Shown in pieces: positions 36,675 through 48,700 of a stretch of DNA of 64,000 nucleotides. Under the pieces are notes generated by a model, which worked only from the letters and a program-made list of their open reading frames with translations, was not told where the DNA came from and did no database searches. Source of the DNA: Moraxella osloensis (GTDB lineage: Bacteria; Pseudomonadota; Gammaproteobacteria; Pseudomonadales; Moraxellaceae). Where the stretch lies: assembly GCF_009867135.1 (NCBI RefSeq), contig NZ_CP047226.1, forward strand, positions 2,046,001 to 2,110,000, in the 5' to 3' direction. Positions within the stretch are counted from its first letter, which is position 1. Every line of letters begins with the position of its first letter. A program made the position numbers and the translations under genes.

Positions 36675-39600
36675 ATGCTAGTGACGTTTATTTCGCAATG
36701 TGAAAAAAAGGCGTTAAACCGTACTCGCCGTATTTTGGATGCGTTTGCCAATCGTATTGGCGATAACGTATGGCAAACCGCCATTACCGAAGATGGGCTA
36801 GACACTGTCAAAAAGTTACTACGTCAATCGGCAACCAAATCTACCGCCGTGAGTTGCCATCGGGTAAGGACACGGCAACGCAGTGAACTGGTGTGGGTGG
36901 TGGGGCGTAAAGACGCATTCAACAACTTAGGCTTTGTGCCTGTCAACTGGACAACAAAGGAAGTATTTATGGATTTGCCAATCGAAACAAAAAACATTCT
37001 AGCCAACACGCATGGTCAGCCACTAAGTCACCATTTATTTGCGGTAGGTTATTTGGCATACCAAATTATAAACAAACTAAAAATAGACAGTCCAAATTTG
37101 GCAAAATCAGCTTTTATCGCTGGCATTTTGCACGATTTGGGCAAAATTGACCCACAATTTCAACAATGGATAACCAAAAAATCTGCCAGTCCAAAATTTA
37201 AAGTCGCCAACGAAGATGAACCAGAAGATATCAAATTGCTTGATGATGGGGTACATATCGATAGCACGGTAAAAGGCTTGGGAAAATTTACCTTTGAAAC
37301 CCATCCAAGGCATCATGAATTATCTTGGTTATTGGCTGCTTCCTTGCTAAAAGATGAAAAAAATTTGAACACCACTCAGCTAGCCCAAATCTATCACGGT
37401 ATCTACTGGCATCACACGCGGCCTTACCGAAAAGAAGATAAATACTTCAGTAAAGCAGAAGGTATTGATAAGCTCTTTATCAAGTCATTAACTAATACGC
37501 ATATTGATAAAGTAATTAACCAACTCGTAGCCGTTCTCAAAGATTTTAAAGTAATTGCTGAAAATTTTCAGTCAGAAGATTTTGATTTTGCCAATTTATT
37601 TCCAACTTTGTCATATCCTTACCAATTAACTAAAAATGATTTGCCATTGTATAAGAATTATAATGACTTATCCGATGAAGTGGCGGAATTTGTCAAAGAT
37701 ATCAAACCCAATGCATTACACAATTTGGTACGAATGGCAGTGATTAATGCTGACCGTATCGTCTCAAAAATACCGAGCGAAGATTTAGCCGAATATCTAG
37801 CAGAAGGTTCACTGGTGCATGCCTTAAACAATATTCTGCAAGAAGATACCAATTTAAAAATAGAAATTGACCGCTGTATTCAAGGCTTTAATCAAAGTTA
37901 TCCTAATAGTGAACGTAATCAAAGCCAAAATGCTGCTTCAAGTCAATTAGCTGAACTGACAGAAATTGCTGAATTTGATGGTCGCGATAATGTTGCCGTA
38001 TTACAAGGTCCTGCTGGCTGCGGTAAAACCAAAATCGCCCTTCAATGGGCAGCCAAAACCAATGTCCAAAAAATCGTGTGGGTATGCCCACGCGTGCAAG
38101 TATGTTTGGGTATTTTGCAAGATTTAACCCAAGCAGACTATTTACCAAACAGCAAAATCGAAATTTTCACAGGCGAATACAAGAAAATTTTGACGAATGG
38201 ACAGCGTTTTGAAGATATCGAAGAAACGGCTGTTGATGATTATTTTAGTGGCGATATTGTCATTACCACAATTGACCAAGTAGTGAATAACATTATTTCC
38301 CATCAAAAAATTGACGGCATGATGAGATTTATGCACGCTCATGTGGTTTTCGATGAATTTCATGAATTAATTCCAATGCCTGCATTTAATTTGCTTTTTG
38401 CTGAACTTATCGAAGCCAAAAAAATGAGAAAACACCAAGCTAATACCCTGCTTGTCTCAGCAACACCCCATGATTTTTACGTCAAAAATATTCTACAACT
38501 TGATGAGACCGATATTGTCCGAGTGGATAGTTTCAATAACGCAGATTATCAAATCGAGTTTAAAGATTATGATGATCAAAATGGTGAAGTCAGTCCTTTA
38601 ATTATCGATAAAGTGATTGATAATAACGTAACCTTCGTCATTACCAATACCGCCCAAGAAGCCCAACTTGGCTTTTTACTCAATCAAAATGATGAGCATG
38701 CTATTTTGTTGCATTCAAAATACACCAAACAGGACAAAGCTGAATGGTTTGATAAGGTGTATAAGTGCTTTAAGCAAAATGGCAACGGCAACTTCCAAAT
38801 ATTACGCAGCGGACCGATTGTGCAAGCATCACTTAATATTAGCTGTGAGCGAATGTTTACCGATATGACCAGTCCCGAAAACTGGCTACAACGTCTGGGG
38901 CGACTTGACCGTTTTGACAGCAATAATTCTTTAAATATCTATACTACTGTATTACCAAAATCAGCTGAAACAGGCAAACAATCGAGTAGTAAAGCCAAAT
39001 TCTTGGCAAATATGAATGTATGGCACAGTAGCGTAGCATGGCTTAATTTTGTCAAAAATTATATTGCAGAAAAGGGCGATATCGTCAAAATCAATGATTT
39101 ATACCAAATTTATCAAGCCTTTTATGCCGATGAAAAATGCCAAGAAAAAGTTAGAGAAGACTTGAATAAATCGCTCAAAGAAAGTGTCAAATTGATTAAT
39201 GACAAAATTATTGACCCCATCAGTATACCAAGCCGTAAAAAACAAAAAGATGGCGTTGCCAAAATCGCCAATGTGTCGTTGCGTGGCGATAACCGCTTTG
39301 TGCAAATGGCGGTATGTGAAGTGGATAGCGAGTTAACACCGACTTTTATTGATGAATATGCTTATTCGGAAGATACAGACCATAGCAAAATCACGGTTGG
39401 ATTGACTGAAAGTACCAACCGTATTCAAGGCGGGCGATTTGAGATGCGTGATAGCAATAAAGATTTGGTGACTTTCATGCATAAAAAACATCACAACATC
39501 ATGGCAGGCAAATATCCAAATGAGACTTTCAAAGCCACGCGCTTTGATTGGGAGTTATTAAAACTGGCTCGCTCACCCGAGTTTCCAATTTATCTAAGTT

Positions 39601-39761
39601 ACACCACCAAAGATTTAGAGCCGATTGGCGGTGAACGTGAACGTCATGGATATGCGATGTATTATGTTAAAACGGCAAAACAGCCAGTCGGTATGATGTC
39701 GATTGATAAATTGAAAAACCCACAATCGATAGAAAGTGGGCTTGAAGAAGAGAGTAATTAG
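36675..39761 (+). CDS. cas3: Cas2-3 fusion (Cas3f), nuclease-helicase
   Basis: 1028 residues, typical for I-F. Order: Cas2-like domain (1-95); HD nuclease (LSHHLFAVGY near 117-126, ILHDLGKIDP near 151-160); SF2 helicase with Walker A GPAGCGKT (about 446), DEFH (about 560), LLVSATPHD and motif VI QRLGRLDRFD (about 738); C-terminal domain. It is recruited to target-bound Cascade to cut DNA and, with Cas1, to take up spacers. No motif appears broken. Confidence 0.96.
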   Translation: MLVTFISQCEKKALNRTRRILDAFANRIGDNVWQTAITEDGLDTVKKLLRQSATKSTAVSCHRVRTRQRSELVWVVGRKDAFNNLGFVPVNWTTKEVFMDLPIETKNILANTHGQPLSHHLFAVGYLAYQIINKLKIDSPNLAKSAFIAGILHDLGKIDPQFQQWITKKSASPKFKVANEDEPEDIKLLDDGVHIDSTVKGLGKFTFETHPRHHELSWLLAASLLKDEKNLNTTQLAQIYHGIYWHHTRPYRKEDKYFSKAEGIDKLFIKSLTNTHIDKVINQLVAVLKDFKVIAENFQSEDFDFANLFPTLSYPYQLTKNDLPLYKNYNDLSDEVAEFVKDIKPNALHNLVRMAVINADRIVSKIPSEDLAEYLAEGSLVHALNNILQEDTNLKIEIDRCIQGFNQSYPNSERNQSQNAASSQLAELTEIAEFDGRDNVAVLQGPAGCGKTKIALQWAAKTNVQKIVWVCPRVQVCLGILQDLTQADYLPNSKIEIFTGEYKKILTNGQRFEDIEETAVDDYFSGDIVITTIDQVVNNIISHQKIDGMMRFMHAHVVFDEFHELIPMPAFNLLFAELIEAKKMRKHQANTLLVSATPHDFYVKNILQLDETDIVRVDSFNNADYQIEFKDYDDQNGEVSPLIIDKVIDNNVTFVITNTAQEAQLGFLLNQNDEHAILLHSKYTKQDKAEWFDKVYKCFKQNGNGNFQILRSGPIVQASLNISCERMFTDMTSPENWLQRLGRLDRFDSNNSLNIYTTVLPKSAETGKQSSSKAKFLANMNVWHSSVAWLNFVKNYIAEKGDIVKINDLYQIYQAFYADEKCQEKVREDLNKSLKESVKLINDKIIDPISIPSRKKQKDGVAKIANVSLRGDNRFVQMAVCEVDSELTPTFIDEYAYSEDTDHSKITVGLTESTNRIQGGRFEMRDSNKDLVTFMHKKHHNIMAGKYPNETFKATRFDWELLKLARSPEFPIYLSYTTKDLEPIGGERERHGYAMYYVKTAKQPVGMMSIDKLKNPQSIESGLEEESN

Positions 39762-39832
39762 TTTTTTAATGTGATTGGGATAGCACAATAAATTTATCCT
39801 AATTTTAACTAACAAAATCGTAGGAGAAAATC

Positions 39833-40843
39833 ATGGAAAAAGTAACAGGTATTAAAAGTGTGGATTTTAAAATCAAAGCTAGTGGGCATGGCGTAGTCAA
39901 TTGGAACGGCTCAACAGAGCTTAAAACTTTAATTGATGGTACATGGAAAACCGTAACCAATCATAACATGCCAAAACTAAGAGGCTATACAAACAAGAAA
40001 CTTGCTTCCAATGATAAAGGTGAAAAATTTGAAACCTTAAAAGAAGCAAATGAAGTTAATTTTGATGATACGCCACTATATATCAGCCAAAACTGTGTTC
40101 GATATCATTTATTCAAAGATGATGTGATTAACTGGCAACATCCAAAAATTCATGAAAATGTCGATAAAGTTTTATGCTCAATGACAGGATTATTAAGAGG
40201 TTATGTTATTCCAAAAAATGAAAACAAACGTACTAGTCCTTTGTTATTGACAGATTTTTTAGAAATCGGGAAAAAAGGTAATTTTGAGCAATTAGGTAGA
40301 GCAGGTAGTAAAGAAAAGCAAGAAACCAAATCTGGCAAAGATAAAAGCAATTCGTTGTTCTCTAAAACCACTTTTGGCGACACAGAATATATCGCTTATG
40401 GCTCAATCAATATTGAGCAATTACAATTCATAGCTTTATCTAATGATTTTGGTCAAGAGGCTATTCAAATTACTACTGACAAAGAGGGTGTTGAATTAGC
40501 TGAAAAAATTGAAAGCTATATTAAAACCTTAGATTTTGCTCATGGAGATATCAAAGCAACTTATCAAAATAACTATGTTCGTAAAGGGACAATTTTTGCT
40601 GAAGGTCAAAAAGGTATTTTATTAAATGAATATGCTATAGACACTTTAGTCAAACAAATTCTCAATATGATAGAAAACTTAGGTTTTACTCAGGCTAAGG
40701 GCTATATGTATGTTGAGGATATTGAGGTTGATTATAATAACTTTAAACAGCCTAAAGATATGTTCCGAATTAAGAACAATAGTAATGAGATTAATCCACA
40801 AAAAAATGAGCCATACGCTATTTATTTTCAACAGGGTGAGTAA
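39833..40843 (+). CDS. cas7fv: Cas7fv, backbone of the minimal type I-F2 Cascade
   Basis: 336 residues, closely resembling Shewanella putrefaciens Cas7fv: start MEKVTGIKSVDFKIKASGHG, then LYISQNCVRYHLF, GLLRGYVIPKNENKRTSPLL, FFSKTTFGD-like LFSKTTFGDTEYIAYGS, and AKGYMYVEDIEVDYN. Several copies line the crRNA spacer part. GGAG precedes the ATG. The true Csy3 of I-F1 looks different, which is the main evidence for subtype I-F2. Confidence 0.93.
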   Translation: MEKVTGIKSVDFKIKASGHGVVNWNGSTELKTLIDGTWKTVTNHNMPKLRGYTNKKLASNDKGEKFETLKEANEVNFDDTPLYISQNCVRYHLFKDDVINWQHPKIHENVDKVLCSMTGLLRGYVIPKNENKRTSPLLLTDFLEIGKKGNFEQLGRAGSKEKQETKSGKDKSNSLFSKTTFGDTEYIAYGSINIEQLQFIALSNDFGQEAIQITTDKEGVELAEKIESYIKTLDFAHGDIKATYQNNYVRKGTIFAEGQKGILLNEYAIDTLVKQILNMIENLGFTQAKGYMYVEDIEVDYNNFKQPKDMFRIKNNSNEINPQKNEPYAIYFQQGE

Positions 40844-40845
40844 TA

Positions 40846-41946
40846 ATGAAAATTATCATTGATTATGAATCTTCTTGGCAAAACTCATTTTTGACAGGTT
40901 CGAATGATGAACCTGTCAAAAAAAGAGAGTTTAAAGCATCTTCTAAGTCAAAAGAAGCGGAGGATGTAAAGCCAATTTCTCACAATACAATATTAGGTGT
41001 CTTGTCTAGGCTAATTGGTGACCAAAGAAAACTATATCAAGCAAAAAATAGTGAAAAATTTTATTTTAAAGATATGGATATTTCTTTTACAGAAACAAAA
41101 AGTCCAGAAAAATGGATTGAGAAAGCGTTCTTAATTAATAAATCTGAGAATAGACCACCCCAAAGTAGCTTTATCGGGGTATTAGATAAAGATGAACTTT
41201 TATTTTTTTCTGACTATTCTGCTACTCTTTGGTCAGTTTTAGATTTGAATTTTGAAGAATTAATGGATTTTATTATTAACCCATCATTTAAGAAAATTGA
41301 AAATGAGGTATCTGTTACTCATATTTTAAATAGGGTTCAATTTGACCTTCAGCCAATGGATAGTATACTATTTTTTCAAGATAAAATTAATTTTGTTAAA
41401 GACAAAGTAATTCAAGAACATGCAAAAGAGACGCCAAGTGAGAAAAGAATTCAGAGTTTAAATGAAGAAATTTCAAGACTGGAAGATTCAGCAAGGGATA
41501 AAGATGTTATCAAATTCGAGAAAAAATTGAAAACTTGTATCAGCATTCTTGAAGACTTATTTCCTGAAGAATCCTATGTCGAAAAAAATAACTCAATTTA
41601 TCCAATAAGATTGTATTCAGCAGGTCTTTATATCATGGTAAAGGAGTTTGAGAGAAAAGGTGTTGATATTTCAAAATATATTTCAAAAAGTGGAACTATT
41701 AAAGGATTTTCGAAACGAAATTTTAATGGTGTAAGAGATTTTCTTAATCCACTTATGGGCAATAGGAAAAAGACAACTCACACACCTTACAATTTAACCA
41801 AAGCCAATGGTCAACTTGAAATCACATTGGATATTAATATTGAGCAAGCCAAAGAATTAAAGCAGATGATTGATAACGCAGGCGTTTCTAGCTTTTATTT
41901 AGGTAAAAAAGGCTTGGCTTATGTATCCGATATTCGTTTACGCTAA
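40846..41946 (+). CDS. cas5fv: Cas5fv, 5'-handle and PAM-binding subunit of type I-F2
   Basis: 366 residues, 2 bases after cas7fv. Starts MKIIIDYESSWQNSFLTG and ends VSSFYLGKKGLAYVSDIRLR, as in Cas5fv. In I-F2 Cascade this protein replaces both Cas5f and the missing large subunit Cas8f, and recognises the GG/CC PAM (known from the Shewanella complex). A long charged helical stretch lies at about residues 180-245. Assignment rests on order, size and ends. Confidence 0.88.
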   Translation: MKIIIDYESSWQNSFLTGSNDEPVKKREFKASSKSKEAEDVKPISHNTILGVLSRLIGDQRKLYQAKNSEKFYFKDMDISFTETKSPEKWIEKAFLINKSENRPPQSSFIGVLDKDELLFFSDYSATLWSVLDLNFEELMDFIINPSFKKIENEVSVTHILNRVQFDLQPMDSILFFQDKINFVKDKVIQEHAKETPSEKRIQSLNEEISRLEDSARDKDVIKFEKKLKTCISILEDLFPEESYVEKNNSIYPIRLYSAGLYIMVKEFERKGVDISKYISKSGTIKGFSKRNFNGVRDFLNPLMGNRKKTTHTPYNLTKANGQLEITLDINIEQAKELKQMIDNAGVSSFYLGKKGLAYVSDIRLR

Positions 41947-41955
41947 GGAAATATC

Positions 41956-42552
41956 ATGAAGTACTATCAAGAACTCACGCTAATCGCTGATGATATGCCT
42001 TTTTTTGAACTATGGAGTAAGATTTTCACCCAAGTCCACATCGCACTTGCCGATGTCAAAAACAGTCACGGTATTGACACCATTGGGGTCAATTTTCCCA
42101 ATTATCAATATACCGAAAAACAGGGGAAAACCTTCGCCACTTTAGGCCACAAATTACGCATTTTTGCCCCAAGTGAGCAGGCGTTGCAAACGCTAAATTT
42201 GGATAAATGGCTAGCGCGTTTGATAGATTATGTACATATCAAACGTATCCAGCCTGCACCCGAATTGCATGGGCATGTAGTGGTGAGACGTTACCGCTAC
42301 AAGAATTTTGACAAAAAAGTGGCGGAGTTTGCCAACTTTAAGGGCATCAGTGATCAAGAAGCGTTGGCGCATTGTCTTGCCCATAAGCGTGCTATCAAAC
42401 ACTACCCTTTTATCACCCTAAAAAGTCAAACCACCCAAAATGACTATAAACTGTCAATTTGGCAAGAAGTGGCGAAGGATGAAAAAAGTGGCAGCTTGAA
42501 TACCTATGGGATGAATAATCAATCAGATGCGGTAACCGTTCCCCACTGGTAA
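41956..42552 (+). CDS. cas6f: Cas6f (Csy4) crRNA endonuclease
   Basis: 198 residues. Catalytic His is H28 in FTQVHIALADV; the arginine-rich helix that grips the repeat hairpin is around VVVRRYRYKNFDKK (about 107-121); the C-terminus STYGMNNQSDAVTVPHW has the usual Csy4 ending. Cuts the pre-crRNA 3' of the CCGCC/GGCGG stem and stays bound to it. Last gene of the operon, 164 bases before the array. Confidence 0.94.
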   Translation: MKYYQELTLIADDMPFFELWSKIFTQVHIALADVKNSHGIDTIGVNFPNYQYTEKQGKTFATLGHKLRIFAPSEQALQTLNLDKWLARLIDYVHIKRIQPAPELHGHVVVRRYRYKNFDKKVAEFANFKGISDQEALAHCLAHKRAIKHYPFITLKSQTTQNDYKLSIWQEVAKDEKSGSLNTYGMNNQSDAVTVPHW

Positions 42553-42570
42553 TCAACCTTGCCGACAGAC

Positions 42571-42597
42571 TATAAGGGTGAATAACCCTTATTTTTG
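42571..42597 (+). terminator. Rho-independent terminator after cas6f
   Basis: ATAAGGGT and ACCCTTAT pair around a GAAT-type loop, followed by TTTTTG. Confidence 0.75.
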
Positions 42598-42716
42598 ACT
42601 CAATAAAAATAGGTATAAATTTCAATCAGTTATATCCAGGCAAAAAATGTAGGGTAAAAAGGGTATTTTTACTTGGTAAGCCTTGCTATAACTGCTTTTT
42701 TTGGGATAAAATTCTT
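42598..42716 (+). promoter_or_regulatory. CRISPR leader
   Basis: About 120 AT-rich bases between the cas terminator and the first repeat, with T runs and a likely promoter (TTGCTATAACT near 42683-42693). The degenerate last repeat lies at the other end, so this side is the leader and the array is transcribed rightwards. Confidence 0.7.
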
Positions 42717-45700
42717 ATTCACCGCCACACAGGCGGCTTAGAAATTGCGTCTGAAGCGGCCGACGTATGGCGATCCATTCACCGCCACACAGGCGGCTTA
42801 GAAAGTTAGGCCAGTCGTTATATGACTGTTTGGATGATTCACCGCCACACAGGCGGCTTAGAAATTTTTAAGTTTGGCAAGTAAATGGCTTTGCTCATTC
42901 ACCGCCACACAGGCGGCTTAGAAAGGTAGCATAGAGGCAGAGGAAACCCTCAATTTATTCACCGCCACACAGGCGGCTTAGAAATTCCATGACATTTGGC
43001 GGCACTTGAATATCTAATTCACCGCCACACAGGCGGCTTAGAAATTGTTGGTTGCTGTTCCATGCTACAATCCCTAATTCACCGCCACACAGGCGGCTTA
43101 GAAATAATACACCCACAACCACAACTAGCGGCAGCCATTCACCGCCACACAGGCGGCTTAGAAAGAAATGTTACTGCTGGGGTGGGTATTCACGAAATTC
43201 ACCGCCACACAGGCGGCTTAGAAATTCTTCGATAAATTTTGCTGCATCTTCATCATATTCACCGCCACACAGGCGGCTTAGAAAATTAGTAACAGTAAAG
43301 TTCCTTGGGTATTAGTATTCACCGCCACACAGGCGGCTTAGAAATTGATTTAGATGGATGTGTTTTGCCAAACGAAATTCACCGCCACACAGGCGGCTTA
43401 GAAATACTATCAAGCAGCCATAGCAGCGACGTACCAATTCACCGCCACACAGGCGGCTTAGAAAATACCTGCGTGCCCTGGGTGAGCACTCCTTTTTATT
43501 CACCGCCACACAGGCGGCTTAGAAATTGTATAACAGTTCATCGCCCGTTACCGTTTTATTCACCGCCACACAGGCGGCTTAGAAACACCGTTTTTGATAA
43601 ATCAAATCGCAAAAACCATTCACCGCCACATAGGCGGCTTAGAAATGCGGTAACTTGCCATTTTTGACTAACACGACATTCACCGCCACATAGGCGGCTT
43701 AGAAACCATAGCTATCCCCTTAGTTTGGCTTTACGCCATTCACCGCCACATAGGCGGCTTAGAAAAAATCAAACCACATCAAAAACATTAGACAACAATT
43801 CACCGCCACATAGGCGGCTTAGAAAAATCGTCCTGAACTCAAGTCGCTTGAGAGCATATTCACCGCCACATAGGCGGCTTAGAAACACATAAAGCAAATC
43901 AAAATAGGTGACACCGTATTCACCGCCACATAGGCGGCTTAGAAAAAGAGTTTAAAGACACTGATATTTTCCTAAAAATTCACCGCCACATAGGCGGCTT
44001 AGAAATACCATTATCACTAGCAATATGCAAATTGAGCATTCACCGCCACATAGGCGGCTTAGAAAAGCCAAAGTCCATGCCATCAATCAGCATGAAGATT
44101 CACCGCCACATAGGCGGCTTAGAAACTGTTATGGGCGGTCAAGGTAACGAAACGTCAATTCACCGCCACATAGGCGGCTTAGAAATGATTGGTGGGATGG
44201 CCACACATTTGACCACGATTCACCGCCACATAGGCGGCTTAGAAATATATGATGCGTCGTTTCGCTATCCAAAAAGGATTCACCGCCACATAGGCGGCTT
44301 AGAAACATTGTCACCGCCTACCAAATCAAACCACATCATTCACCGCCACATAGGCGGCTTAGAAAAACAAGGCTTGGCAAATATGCGGCAGGACTTGCAT
44401 TCACCGCCACATAGGCGGCTTAGAAAATTGGCATCTTTTGGCATCTCGATATACCACCATTCACCGCCACATAGGCGGCTTAGAAAATTGTTATGCTCTC
44501 TCAACTCTAACCTGTCGAATTCACCGCCACATAGGCGGCTTAGAAAACCTTGACGCCTGTAAAATCAATTTCTAAATCAATTCACCGCCACATAGGCGGC
44601 TTAGAAAAATTACCCAAAACCAATTTGATGCGCTCGTGTATTCACCGCCACATAGGCGGCTTAGAAAATCACAGCCGATGGACTTGCTCAAATTGCAGCA
44701 TTCACCGCCACATAGGCGGCTTAGAAAGACACATGCATTTACTAGATGCAAGTAGTTTTATTCACCGCCACATAGGCGGCTTAGAAATGATGCGCCACAA
44801 ATGGAGCAGATAGAATTACATTCACCGCCACATAGGCGGCTTAGAAACATAGCCACATTTGCGGGAGTCTTGGCGGTGTATTCACCGCCACACAGGCGGC
44901 TTAGAAATTTGACTATTTTTGCAGATATGGGACTTTTTGATTCACCGCCACACAGGCGGCTTAGAAAGAAGCCAGTGAGAAGGCGGAAACGAGCCAAGAA
45001 TTCACCGCCACACAGGCGGCTTAGAAAATCGCTGGCACGTCAACAAGCCTTTTTGCCACATTCACCGCCACACAGGCGGCTTAGAAATTTTAAGTTTTAG
45101 CGAATAGAGAACAATATGTATTCACCGCCACACAGGCGGCTTAGAAAAATAATGTGAGTACACCCATGAAAAAACTACTATTCACCGCCACACAGGCGGC
45201 TTAGAAAAGTTGTTATAATTAGCTTGTCTCTCTTTAATTATTCACCGCCACACAGGCGGCTTAGAAATATTGGTGCAATAGTCAAGTGGTGCATAACTTT
45301 ATTCACCGCCACACAGGCGGCTTAGAAACATCATGTAATAGCTTTTATATGGATTTTGTAATTCACCGCCACACAGGCGGCTTAGAAATCTCCATCTTGA
45401 TACACTAAATTACGTTGTTGATTCACCGCCACACAGGCGGCTTAGAAAATAGATAAAGCTTGCTCCCATAATTCATGCGCATTCACCGCCACACAGGCGG
45501 CTTAGAAATAATGTAAACATTTAATTAAAATTTGAATGGTATTCACCGCCACACAGGCGGCTTAGAAAGCTAGTTGTGCGTCTTTGTCAGCAATAACAGT
45601 ATTCACCGCCACACAGGCGGCTTAGAAATTTATCAGTCATGACCGCAAAATCCCTTTTACATTCACCGCCACACAGGCGGCTTAGAAAAGCATTAGACGC

Positions 45701-48700
45701 TAATAACATCTCATTATATGATTCACCGCCACACAGGCGGCTTAGAAATTATTACCTTTAATTAGTAAGTCTTTATCCAAATTCACCGCCACACAGGCGG
45801 CTTAGAAATTGACTGTAACCGCTAATTGAAAAATCATAATATTCACCGCCACACAGGCGGCTTAGAAAAGCCATATTATTTGCAGACGCACAGGAGAAAC
45901 ATTCACCGCCACACAGGCGGCTTAGAAAATAAGCGTATTAGCAGACAATTGGCTAAGTATATTCACCGCCACACAGGCGGCTTAGAAATTTAACGACAGG
46001 ACAGGATAGCACCTGATACTATTCACCGCCACACAGGCGGCTTAGAAATCCTTCATGTTGTCGTATGTTGCTTGCCAATCATTCACCGCCACACAGGCGG
46101 CTTAGAAAACTATCTGTTACCGCTAGACTGCAATAGCCTTATTCACCGCCACACAGGCGGCTTAGAAATATGAAACAAGGTGATAAGCAGTTATTTAGTT
46201 ATTCACCGCCACACAGGCGGCTTAGAAAACAAGATGATGCACAGCCACTTAGCGAAGATGATTCACCGCCACACAGGCGGCTTAGAAAAAACTCTTATTG
46301 CTTCCACTTCTGCATTGGTTATTCACCGCCACACAGGCGGCTTAGAAAGATATCGAACAGATATTAGGCGGACAAGCTGCATTCACCGCCACACAGGCGG
46401 CTTAGAAATCATAATTTGCATTTTCTTCATCCATTGCAAAATTCACCGCCACACAGGCGGCTTAGAAATGTTGGTAGGCTACCGCTAATCTGCGCCTTCG
46501 ATTCACCGCCACACAGGCGGCTTAGAAAACAAAATCAATGGCTTTATTCAACTTTGTGGCATTCACCGCCACACAGGCGGCTTAGAAAGAAACGATTTAC
46601 TCGAAGTCGCTGATTTTTTGATTCACCGCCACACAGGCGGCTTAGAAATATCATCAAAAATAATCAAACTTGGTTATCATATTCACCGCCACACAGGCGG
46701 CTTAGAAAAATGTCGGTGCAAAAGGTAAAGCGCAACCGCAATTCACCGCCACACAGGCGGCTTAGAAAAGTCATGCAAATAGCAGTCGATTGCTACGTCT
46801 ATTCACCGCCACACAGGCGGCTTAGAAAAATGAGATTTAAAATAACCTGTTTTGGTGTATATTCACCGCCACACAGGCGGCTTAGAAATGTAAAGAAAAC
46901 TCATTACCACCAATTAAAAAATTCACCGCCACACAGGCGGCTTAGAAAAACATAGACAATCTCATCACCATCAAATAAAAATTCACCGCCACACAGGCGG
47001 CTTAGAAACATTACCGCAACAAATGCCCGCATTATTGACGATTCACCGCCACACAGGCGGCTTAGAAAAATCAGCAAATTTCACCTTTGCTTGCTCTCGG
47101 ATTCACCGCCACACAGGCGGCTTAGAAATTACCTATGACTTACGGTGCATTGTGCGTGGGATTCACCGCCACACAGGCGGCTTAGAAAGCAACAGGAAAA
47201 GCCGTAAGCGGTAGTAATGAATTCACCGCCACACAGGCGGCTTAGAAATTTGGTGCAGCAACCAGCAAGCTAATGACTATATTCACCGCCACACAGGCGG
47301 CTTAGAAATGTAATGATAACTAGCTGGTTTTCGGCTTCAAATTCACCGCCACACAGGCGGCTTAGAAAGCTACCAGCCCCCAGCCCCACGCGGGCAAAAT
47401 ATTCACCGCCACACAGGCGGCTTAGAAAAATAGCCTTAACCACTTTTACAATGGCGTTACATTCACCGCCACACAGGCGGCTTAGAAAATATTCTAGCGT
47501 TATTTATATCAACAGTAAGTATTCACCGCCACACAGGCGGCTTAGAAATAATTGCGGGGATTTTCATTTCATCGGTTAAGATTCACCGCCACACAGGCGG
47601 CTTAGAAAAAACAAAATTAAGAAAATGTTTAACCATACACATTCACCGCCACACAGGCGGCTTAGAAAGATACTCTACGGTGAGCGCGAGATTGGCGGTT
47701 ATTCACCGCCACACAGGCGGCTTAGAAAAAAGGCTAAATTGAGCGTTAGAGAGCAAATTGATTCACCGCCACACAGGCGGCTTAGAAAAAAAGTAAACCC
47801 TAGTGATTTGCTAGGGCGGTATTCACCGCCACACAGGCGGCTTAGAAATAACTGTCAATAACTTTATCAAATATTTTTAAATTCACCGCCACACAGGCGG
47901 CTTAGAAATAGATATTTTAGGCAGTGAGCGTTTCACAGGCATTCACCGCCACACAGGCGGCTTAGAAACCTTACTTGTAAATACGTTTTTGCCAATCTTG
48001 ATTCACCGCCACACAGGCGGCTTAGAAATGTTTGCGCTGCCGCATTTTGCCCAATGCCTAATTCACCGCCACATAGGCGGCTTAGAAAATGAATTAAAGA
48101 AAAAAGTTTTTGAACGTGATATTCACCGCCACATAGGCGGCTTAGAAATTTGAAGGGTTTGAGCCTGCGCCATACCTTGAATTCACCGCCACATAGGCGG
48201 CTTAGAAAACTGCGACTGTTGACATCAACAACATGAGCGCATTCACCGCCACATAGGCGGCTTAGAAATTCTTTTTTTAGAGATTAACACATGGCAAAAC
48301 ATTCACCGCCACATAGGCGGCTTAGAAAAGCGGTAATAATACCCACTTGCGCCATAATCGATTCACCGCCACATAGGCGGCTTAGAAAAAATCATTTTCA
48401 GCGCCATCATGGACTTCGATATTCACCGCCACATAGGCGGCTTAGAAAATGATAGCCACCTGTAAAATCTGTTTTTGTACTATTCACCGCCACATAGGCG
48501 GCTTAGAAATTGAACATCATGCGCTGATTCGTAATGATAAAATTCACCGCCACATAGGCGGCTTAGAAAAATTCAGTGGCATCGATACCGGTTTTGATAT
48601 GATTCACCGCCACATAGGCGGCTTAGAAATTTTAATTTGCGGTTAAGGTCATGAGTGATTTATTCACCGCCACATAGGCGGCTTAGAAAACAAAATCTAG

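Noticed and set aside
35656..42552. CRISPR-associated transposon (Tn7-like) with type I-F
   Set aside because: No tnsA/B/C or tniQ genes, and cas1 and cas2-3 are present; nearby transposases are ordinary IS types.
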